A stretch of DNA of 11,430 nt from CAYMAX01 sp964388595 (lineage in GTDB: Bacteria > Bacteroidota > Bacteroidia > Bacteroidales > UBA932), in contig CAYMAX010000044.1 in the NCBI GenBank assembly GCA_964388595.1, positions 1-11,430 of the forward strand. The letters are read 5' to 3'. Of this stretch, positions 1-5,963 are shown one piece after another (the first letter of the stretch is position 1; the number at the start of each line of letters is the position of its first letter). Under the pieces are notes generated by a model. The model worked only from the letters and a program-made list of their open reading frames with translations. It made no database searches and had not been told where the DNA came from. The translations under genes and the position numbers were made by a program.

Positions 1-62
1 GAGTCGAACCCCTGACCTCTTGACTGCCAGTCAAACGCTCTAGCCAACTGAGCTAAATCCCC
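1..62 (-). tRNA. tRNA-Ala(GGC), partial at its 3' end
   Basis: Read on the minus strand, this begins GGGGATT (acceptor 5' strand), then has a D arm with stem GCTC/GAGC, an anticodon stem TTTGA/TCAAG and the loop CTGGCAG. The loop places U33 before anticodon GGC, followed by A37. The T arm starts AGGGG-TTCGACT. The anticodon reads Ala codon GCC. The last 14 or so bases (rest of the T stem, acceptor 3' strand, discriminator) lie left of the window, so the G3:U70 alanine identity pair cannot be checked. Positions 32 and 38 are C and G, unlike the A/U found in E. coli tRNA-Ala(GGC). It is transcribed away from metG. Confidence 0.9.
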
Positions 63-69
63 ATTTCAA

Positions 70-101
70 TCTGCAATTTTAGAGAAAAAATTCTAACTTT
101 G
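70..101 (+). promoter_or_regulatory. Probable metG promoter
   Basis: TAACTTTG at 94-101 is an exact match to the Bacteroidota -7 element TAnnTTTG. TCTG at 70-73, 20 bases upstream, is one mismatch from the TTTG -33 element. The start codon lies 24 bases beyond the -7 box, giving a leader of roughly 15-20 bases. No purine-rich ribosome binding site precedes the ATG, as is common in this phylum. Confidence 0.6.
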
Positions 102-105
102 CAAC
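74..105 (-). promoter_or_regulatory. Probable promoter of tRNA-Ala
   Basis: On the minus strand, TAAAATTG (81 to 74) matches the Bacteroidota -7 box TAnnTTTG at all but one position. GTTG (105 to 102), exactly 20 bases upstream, fits the -33 box TTTG with one mismatch. The -7 box ends 11 bases before the tRNA 5' end, which suits a very short leader. The site overlaps the metG promoter on the other strand. Confidence 0.5.
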
Positions 106-125
106 TTATTTAAAACAGCATCACT

Positions 126-2183
126 ATGAAATCAATCAAACGTTACCTCATCACTTCCGCACTGCCTTACGCCAATGGTCCCGTACATATTGGTCATCTG
201 GCCGGTGTCTACATTCCTGCCGATATCTATGTGAGATATCTGCGAATGCGGGGAAGGGATGTCCTTTTCATAGGAGGCTCAGATGAACACGGAGTTCCCA
301 TTACCATCAAAGCAAGGGAACTGGGCTGTTCTCCCCAGGACATAGTGGACAAATATCACAAGATTATAAAGGACTCCTTTCAGGAATTGGGAATAAGTTT
401 CGACATCTATTCACGTACAAGTTCCAAGACACACCATAAAGTATCTTCTGCTTTTTTCAAGAAACTTTATGATGATGGTAAATTCATCGAGAAGGAGACC
501 GAACAATATTATGACGAAGAGGCCGGGCAATTTCTTGCTGACAGATATATCGTAGGCACCTGCCCTCATTGTGGGGCGGAAGGAGCTTACGGAGATCAGT
601 GTGAGAAATGCGGAAGCACTCTCAGTCCCGATGAACTCATCAACCCTCATTCCCGACTAAGTGGCAATGCTCCTGTCAAGAAAAAGACGAAGCACTGGTA
701 TCTGCCTCTGAACCAATATGAGCCATGGCTTAAAGAGTGGATTTTGAAAGACCATAAAGAGTGGAAAGCCAATGTATACGGACAGTGCAAATCGTGGCTC
801 GACCTCGGACTTCAGCCACGTGCAGTGAGCCGTGACCTTGATTGGGGTGTTCCGGTTCCTTTGGAGGGTGCAGAGGGAAAAGTGCTCTATGTATGGTTCG
901 ATGCACCTATCGGCTATATTTCCAATACAGTGGAGCTTCTTCCCAATGACTGGGAGAAATGGTGGAAAAGTCCCGATACCAAAATGGTTCATTTCATCGG
1001 TAAAGACAATATCGTATTCCATTGCATCGTATTCCCCTCTATGCTGAAAGCTTATGGCGATGGATACATTCTGCCTGACAATGTACCTGCCAACGAATTT
1101 TTAAATCTGGAAGGGGACAAGATCTCCACTTCCCGCAACTGGGCAGTGTGGCTTCATGAATATCTTAAGGAATTCCCCGGACAGCAGGATGTGCTCAGAT
1201 ATGTCCTCTGCGCCAATGCTCCCGAGACCAAAGACAACGATTTTACATGGAAAGATTTCCAGACGCGCAACAATTCTGAACTCGTAGCCATCTTCGGTAA
1301 TTTCGTAAACAGGGCTATGGTGCTCACCAATAAATATTTCGAGGGCAAAATGCCTTCCGATCTCAAACCTGCACAGATTGATTCAGACACTCTGGCACAG
1401 ATTCCGCTCATCAAGAGTGCTATCGAAAACAATCTCGAAAATTACAGATTCCGTGATGCCCTGAAAGAGGCGATGAATCTCGCCCGACTCGGCAACAAAT
1501 ACCTGACAGAGACAGAGCCATGGAGTGTCGCCAAAACAGACCTTGAGCGTACAGCTTCGATTCTCAATGTCGCACTCAAAATATGTGCAGACCTCAGTAT
1601 CGCCTTTGCTCCTTTTATTCCTTTTTCCACAGAGAAGCTTCGCAAGATGCTCAATTTGCCTGAAAAACTCTCTTGGGATGACCTTGGCTCAGAAAATTTA
1701 TTGAAAGAAGGACATCAGATAGACAAGCCTCAGCTGCTCTTTTCCAAAGTTGAAGATGATGTGATAGAGGCTCAACTTGCCAAACTCGAGGCCACCAAAA
1801 AGAGCAATGCCGAGAAATTGTCGGCAGAATCTTCCATTAAGGTAGCCCCTTCCAAAGAGCAATGCTCATTTGACGATTTTGAGAAGATGGATATCCGTAC
1901 CGCCACAGTTTTGGAAGCTGAAAGGGTTCCCAAAACAGACAAACTTCTGAAGCTCAAGATAGATACAGGTTTAGATGTGCGCACAATAGTGTCAGGTATA
2001 GCTGCATATTACACTCCTGAGCAGATGATAGGAAAGCAGATATGCATTTTAGCCAATCTCGCCCCCCGTACCATTCGTGGCATAGAGTCTAAGGGGATGA
2101 TTCTTATGGCTAAAGAAGAAAATGGAAATATGAGAATAATATCTCCGCTGGAGGTTTTATCTAATGGTTCTACTATCGGATAG
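126..2183 (+). CDS. metG: Methionine--tRNA ligase (MetRS)
   Basis: This cytoplasmic enzyme charges tRNA-Met (initiator and elongator) with methionine using ATP. The 685-residue product shows the complete class I architecture. The HIGH motif is at residues 21-24. A zinc knuckle has Cys146/Cys149 and Cys159/Cys162. The KMSKS-type loop is KISTS at residues 332-336, in the context GDKISTSRNW. A helical anticodon-binding region covers about 390-560. After a Lys/Glu/Ser-rich linker, a C-terminal EMAP/Trbp111-type tRNA-binding domain starts near residue 580 (FEKMDIRT...) and runs to the end. That tail domain normally supports tRNA binding and dimer formation. The length matches E. coli MetRS (about 677). 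The ATG at 126 is preferred because MKSIKRYLITSALPYANG is the usual N-terminus of the family and the promoter sits just upstream. The gene appears monocistronic, with a strong terminator directly after it. Confidence 0.98.
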   Translation: MKSIKRYLITSALPYANGPVHIGHLAGVYIPADIYVRYLRMRGRDVLFIGGSDEHGVPITIKARELGCSPQDIVDKYHKIIKDSFQELGISFDIYSRTSSKTHHKVSSAFFKKLYDDGKFIEKETEQYYDEEAGQFLADRYIVGTCPHCGAEGAYGDQCEKCGSTLSPDELINPHSRLSGNAPVKKKTKHWYLPLNQYEPWLKEWILKDHKEWKANVYGQCKSWLDLGLQPRAVSRDLDWGVPVPLEGAEGKVLYVWFDAPIGYISNTVELLPNDWEKWWKSPDTKMVHFIGKDNIVFHCIVFPSMLKAYGDGYILPDNVPANEFLNLEGDKISTSRNWAVWLHEYLKEFPGQQDVLRYVLCANAPETKDNDFTWKDFQTRNNSELVAIFGNFVNRAMVLTNKYFEGKMPSDLKPAQIDSDTLAQIPLIKSAIENNLENYRFRDALKEAMNLARLGNKYLTETEPWSVAKTDLERTASILNVALKICADLSIAFAPFIPFSTEKLRKMLNLPEKLSWDDLGSENLLKEGHQIDKPQLLFSKVEDDVIEAQLAKLEATKKSNAEKLSAESSIKVAPSKEQCSFDDFEKMDIRTATVLEAERVPKTDKLLKLKIDTGLDVRTIVSGIAAYYTPEQMIGKQICILANLAPRTIRGIESKGMILMAKEENGNMRIISPLEVLSNGSTIG

Positions 2184-2196
2184 AATAATAATTTAT

Positions 2197-2229
2197 AAAA
2201 AAAGCACTTGCGATGGCAAGTGCTTTTTT
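2197..2229 (+). terminator. Rho-independent terminator of metG, possibly bidirectional
   Basis: The perfect 9-bp stem AGCACTTGC (2203-2211) pairs with GCAAGTGCT (2216-2224) around the loop GATG. It is flanked by seven A upstream and a run of T downstream (2224-2229), which also pair. It lies 13 bases after the metG stop. Because the flanks are A-tract and T-tract, the minus-strand reading is also a valid terminator, and it lies five bases beyond the tRNA-Asn 3' end, so it could serve both converging units. Confidence 0.92.
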
Positions 2230-2233
2230 GTTG

Positions 2234-2307
2234 CTCCTCTTCAAGGACTTGAACCTTGGACCCCCTGATTAACAGTCAGGTGCTCTAACCAACTGAGCTA
2301 AAGAGGA
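2234..2307 (-). tRNA. tRNA-Asn(GTT)
   Basis: The minus-strand sequence folds as a complete 74-base tRNA. The acceptor is TCCTCTT/AAGAGGA with discriminator G, the D stem is GCTC/GAGC, the anticodon stem is CCTGA/TCAGG, and the loop CTGTTAA carries anticodon GTT (reads AAC/AAU). The T arm is CAAGG-TTCAAGT-CCTTG. The 3' CCA is not encoded (CAA follows), so it would be added by the CCA-adding enzyme. It resembles E. coli tRNA-Asn, including G73. It converges with metG and diverges from the downstream operon. Confidence 0.97.
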
Positions 2308-2330
2308 CTGTTTTTCCCGTTTTGGGACAG

Positions 2331-2362
2331 CAAAAGTATTATTAATTTTCTTATTGTGCAAA
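2331..2362 (-). promoter_or_regulatory. Promoter of tRNA-Asn
   Basis: On the minus strand, TTTG (2362 to 2359) is followed after exactly 20 bases by TACTTTTG (2338 to 2331). Both elements are perfect matches to the Bacteroidota -33 (TTTG) and -7 (TAnnTTTG) boxes. The -7 box lies 23 bases before the tRNA 5' end. This is the best promoter in the window. Confidence 0.72.
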
Positions 2363-2380
2363 ATAATTAACTAAAAAAAT

Positions 2381-2388
2381 TAACTTTG
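2381..2388 (+). promoter_or_regulatory. Probable -7 box for the HU-like/transglutaminase operon
   Basis: TAACTTTG is an exact TAnnTTTG match, identical to the metG -7 box, and lies 40 bases before the ATG at 2429. The -33 element is weak: an ATTG at 2353-2356 is 24 bases away, slightly far. The region is shared with the divergent tRNA-Asn promoter. No other promoter is evident before the downstream transglutaminase gene. Confidence 0.5.
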
Positions 2389-2428
2389 TATTTAATATAC
2401 CAAACAGATTGTTATCGGCATATATAAT

Positions 2429-3376
2429 ATGGATGTAAACCTACTTTCTCAACTGCTTAAGGAATTGATTCTCGATAATGACAGAGTATCTCTCCCCGGA
2501 ATGGGAAGTTTCATTGCAGACATAGCTCCGGCACATTTTTCCGAAGACGGAAAAACTATCAGTCCTCCATTCAGACGTATTTTCTTCAGATGTACCGAAC
2601 TATGGAACGATGAATTGGTGGAGAAGTATTATGCAGAGAAAATGAATGTCGAAAGAGATTCTATAAAAGCTGAGCTAAATGAATTTTTCGAGAAATTCAG
2701 GCTTGACTTGAATGTCAGAAAGAGTATAGAATTACCTGGATTCGGAAAGATGCGCTCCACTAAAGAGGGCAATATCTATTTCGTTGCCGAGAAAGGCTTG
2801 GATATCTATGCCAATGCATTCGGGCTTGAACCTATCTCTCTAAAAGTACTTGACCTGACAGGTGGCGGCGGTAAAAAGAAAAAAGAAGCTCAAGAAGTTG
2901 ACAGCGAATCGATCTCAGATAATGACCTCACAGACTTGATGGAGGACCTCGCTTCTCCCGAAGAGGCGGAAGAGGATCGCAAATATATGGATGAGTATAA
3001 GAAAAATGAAGAGTTAAAGAAGAAAGAGCAGGCAGATGAAGCAGAGAATCAGGCAGTAGCACAAGAAGTCGCGAGTAATGTTGCCAAAGGAGATGCTAAG
3101 AGTGAGAAGATAAATACTGCTACACCTTCCAAAAAAGATCTCTCTCCCTCTTTTGAGCCTGTCAGTAAATCTACCAAACAAGTGATTCCATCGGACGCCA
3201 AGAGGAAAAAGACTAAACACAAAGCATGGATTACCATTCTTATTATTTTGGTAGTACTGACCATAATTGCTTTATTAATCTATATTCTCGGCACTAATGG
3301 AGTTCTTGACAGTTTCCTATATTCCACCGAAGATCTCCAAACCATTATCACAGATGAAGTGACTAACCCTAAATAA
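2429..3376 (+). CDS. Membrane-anchored protein with two HU-like (HU-CCDC81 type) domains
   Basis: The function is not established. Residues 1-60 resemble a diverged HU/IHF fold: the SLPGMGSFIAD segment followed by ISPPFRRIFF matches the HU 'PGFGsF ... G..i.PP...i.F' pattern. Residues about 72-140 repeat the theme (ELPGFGKMRS ... IYFVAEKG). I recognise this tandem as the bacterial HU-CCDC81 arrangement seen in Bacteroidota. A long, charged, Lys/Glu/Ala-rich and probably disordered or coiled linker (about 146-257) follows. Then come a basic patch (KRKKTKHK, 258-265) and one transmembrane helix (about 267-288). The positive-inside rule puts the HU-like part in the cytoplasm. Only about 27 residues follow the helix, so the SPOR domain that family members often carry is absent. 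It is the first gene of an apparent operon, with the transglutaminase lipoprotein starting 19 bp downstream. It might link cytoplasmic structures to the envelope, but that is inference. Confidence 0.85.
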   Translation: MDVNLLSQLLKELILDNDRVSLPGMGSFIADIAPAHFSEDGKTISPPFRRIFFRCTELWNDELVEKYYAEKMNVERDSIKAELNEFFEKFRLDLNVRKSIELPGFGKMRSTKEGNIYFVAEKGLDIYANAFGLEPISLKVLDLTGGGGKKKKEAQEVDSESISDNDLTDLMEDLASPEEAEEDRKYMDEYKKNEELKKKEQADEAENQAVAQEVASNVAKGDAKSEKINTATPSKKDLSPSFEPVSKSTKQVIPSDAKRKKTKHKAWITILIILVVLTIIALLIYILGTNGVLDSFLYSTEDLQTIITDEVTNPK

Positions 3377-3395
3377 TCGTTCTTTAATTAGAAAC

Positions 3396-5963
3396 ATGAA
3401 AAAGCTCTGCTCATTTTTTATAGGTATTTTATTATTTTGCTCCTGCTCCAATGCTCTTGATGAGAAGATCGCTCTGCTAAATGGCCGTTTTGACATCGAT
3501 AGTACTCTAGAACAATGTGCAAATAAAGAGGAAAGGGAAGCTCTCAGTTTCCTTTACACATACATGCCTCTCTCGGATATGGTCGATTATGATTATTCGC
3601 TCTATCTGAACAGCGTTTGTACTACGTTCACTGCCAGAGAGGAGATGCCGTGGGGAAAATCTGTTCCTAAAAAGATTTTCAAGCATTTCGTGCTGCCATT
3701 GAGGGTAAATAATGAAAATCTTGATAATGCCAGAGAGGTTCTCTATTCAGAGTTGAAAGACCGCGTGAAGGGACTTTCTATGTACGATGCTGTGTTGGAG
3801 GTCAATCATTTCTGTCACGAAAAAGTCATATACACTCCATCTGATGCCCGCACTTCTTCCCCACTTGCCACGATGAAGACTGCATACGGAAGATGCGGAG
3901 AGGAGTCGGTGTTTACAGTGAATGCATTGAGGGCAGTGGGTATTCCTGCCCGCCAGGTTTATACTCCCCGCTGGGCACATACTGATGACAATCATGCTTG
4001 GGTAGAGGCTTGGGTAGATGGCAAATGGCACTATCTTGGAGCTTGTGAACCCGCTCCCAAACTTGATGTCGCATGGTTTAGTTCTACAGCCAAACGGGCA
4101 TTGCTGATGCACACCAAAGTATTCGGAAAGTATTCGGGGAAGGAGGACATTATCCATTCAACCGATTGCTATACTGAGATTAATATCACTTTCAACTATG
4201 CTCCCACCCAGACTATCACCATCACCATTAAAGACGACGAAGGGAGAAGAGTAAAGGACGCAAAAGTTGATTTCAGAATATTTAACTATGCCGAATTGTA
4301 CAATGCTATCTCCTTGCGCACCAATTCTATGGGCAAAGTGTCAGCGACATTTGCACTCGGAGATATCTTTGTCTCTGCTACCAAAGATAAAAAATGGGGA
4401 TTTCGCAAAGTGTCGGTTGGTAAAGATGGCTCTGACATCACCATATTCCTCGAACATTCCATCGGAGAGCCATTTACTAAAAATATTGATGTTATTCCCC
4501 CTGTAGGAGAGGCAAAAGAAGTAGTCCTCACTAAAAAGGAAGTAGCGATAAATAATCTTCGCCTTGCTCGTGAAGACTCCATTAGGACCGCATATACTTC
4601 ATCTTTTGCGACTATCAATGATGCCAGAAATATCGGTTATCTTTCAAGTACCCGTCGCATTTTCAAATATCTTCAATCTGCCCGTGGCAATTGGGAAGAA
4701 ATATCGAAATATATTTCAAGTCTTAATCCCGATATTTATGCCACAGGGCTTGATCTTCTCGACCTTATCAGTGAGAAAGACTTAAGGGATACACCTGCCG
4801 ACATACTATTGGACCACATCAACCACTTTGATATCAAGCCTGTCAACAGCATTCGTACGCAATATGTCCTCAATCCACGTATTGCCGATGAATTACTTAC
4901 TCCTTACAGAGGGTTTTTCATGAATACAGGGCTGAATACCATTAATGACATTACTGCTTTTTGTCGCAATATTAAAATTCTTGACAGATATAATCCTCAA
5001 AATATACCTATGTCACCAATAGGTGCCTATAAATTGGGAGCTACTGACAGCCATTCGAGGAATATTCTTTTCGTAGCTCTCTGCAGAAGTGCCAATATCC
5101 CCGCCCGTTTAGAGGAAATCAGCGGTAAGTTGCAGTATTATGACCATAATACATGGAACGATGTTACCTGGGAAGAGAATTCAGATATTTCAGACTATAC
5201 TCCTTCCAAAGGAAATCTTATGCTTACCTACAATGAAAGAGATTATATAGATGACCCCCAATACGATGTTCATTTTACCATTGCCAAAATAGAAAACGAC
5301 GACATAAATACACTCTACTTCAGAGACAAAGAGGGATACGAAGGCACTACTTCATATCAAAGCACTTTCTCCTCTCCCATCACTCTTGACTGCGGGTATT
5401 ATGCTATCAGCACAGGAGTTCGACTGGCCAATGGAGATGTACTTGCATATTTCAGCACATTTACCATCACGCAGGGAGAATATACAGAAGTGCCATTGGT
5501 ATTGAGAAGAGATGATAACAGATTTAGAGTTATCGGGTCTTTGGATGCAGAAGACCAATTTTCTTTGATTACCAAGAAAGGATTTTCTACCTCTTCCATC
5601 ATTTCCTGCACTGATCGTGGGTACTATATTCTTGCCTTCGTTAACAATGACGAACCAAGTCAACACGCTATTCGTAGTTTGTTTACAAGAAAGCCCAAGA
5701 AGCCGGTTATTGTCCTTTTTTCAAATACCTATGAATATAAAAAGTTCCTCTCTCTTACTCTCCCCCCACAACCTGAAGGAGTATATTTGGGAATTGATAA
5801 TGTCGGAGGTAAAAATTCTATCAGAGAAAAGATTACTTCCCAATTAAAAATATCTGCCACAACTCTTCCTATCATCGTCGTAGCAGATACTTTCGGACAT
5901 CTCGTCTATGTCTCACAAGGCTATATTATCAATACCTCAGAACAGATCGACAAGATTAAGTAG
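3396..5963 (+). CDS. Transglutaminase-core lipoprotein with degenerate second core
   Basis: An 855-residue exported protein. The N-terminus (MKKLCSFFIGILLFCSC) is a lipoprotein signal with Cys17 as the likely lipidated residue, so it is probably tethered to the outer membrane. A transglutaminase/protease-like core spans about residues 125-225. It has Cys167 (GRCGEES), His200 (DDNHAWVEAW) and Glu218 in GACEP where many relatives have Asp, which gives a plausible catalytic triad. An Ig-like beta domain follows (about 262-355). Residues about 500-595 look like a second transglutaminase core with the nucleophile position lost (TDSHSRNILFVALCRS, then IPAR). Next is a beta-rich region (about 605-760), and a thioredoxin-like C-terminus (about 765-855; cis-Pro-like LPIIVVAD segment) has no CxxC. 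This order is familiar from large Bacteroidota transglutaminase proteins of unknown substrate. Activity could be peptide hydrolysis or crosslinking. It is probably cotranscribed with the HU-like gene. Confidence 0.88.
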   Translation: MKKLCSFFIGILLFCSCSNALDEKIALLNGRFDIDSTLEQCANKEEREALSFLYTYMPLSDMVDYDYSLYLNSVCTTFTAREEMPWGKSVPKKIFKHFVLPLRVNNENLDNAREVLYSELKDRVKGLSMYDAVLEVNHFCHEKVIYTPSDARTSSPLATMKTAYGRCGEESVFTVNALRAVGIPARQVYTPRWAHTDDNHAWVEAWVDGKWHYLGACEPAPKLDVAWFSSTAKRALLMHTKVFGKYSGKEDIIHSTDCYTEINITFNYAPTQTITITIKDDEGRRVKDAKVDFRIFNYAELYNAISLRTNSMGKVSATFALGDIFVSATKDKKWGFRKVSVGKDGSDITIFLEHSIGEPFTKNIDVIPPVGEAKEVVLTKKEVAINNLRLAREDSIRTAYTSSFATINDARNIGYLSSTRRIFKYLQSARGNWEEISKYISSLNPDIYATGLDLLDLISEKDLRDTPADILLDHINHFDIKPVNSIRTQYVLNPRIADELLTPYRGFFMNTGLNTINDITAFCRNIKILDRYNPQNIPMSPIGAYKLGATDSHSRNILFVALCRSANIPARLEEISGKLQYYDHNTWNDVTWEENSDISDYTPSKGNLMLTYNERDYIDDPQYDVHFTIAKIENDDINTLYFRDKEGYEGTTSYQSTFSSPITLDCGYYAISTGVRLANGDVLAYFSTFTITQGEYTEVPLVLRRDDNRFRVIGSLDAEDQFSLITKKGFSTSSIISCTDRGYYILAFVNNDEPSQHAIRSLFTRKPKKPVIVLFSNTYEYKKFLSLTLPPQPEGVYLGIDNVGGKNSIREKITSQLKISATTLPIIVVADTFGHLVYVSQGYIINTSEQIDKIK

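Noticed and set aside
1119..1133. KISTS in place of KMSKS in MetRS as a sign of inactivation
   Set aside because: The loop keeps the Lys-Ile/Met-Ser-x-Ser pattern in the usual GDK-S-R context, and all other catalytic and zinc motifs are intact; this appears to be a normal variant.
2884..3220. Lys/Glu/Ala-rich linker of the HU-like protein as a frameshift or sequencing artefact
   Set aside because: The reading frame continues without interruption into a basic patch and a well-formed transmembrane helix, and such low-complexity linkers are usual in this type of protein.
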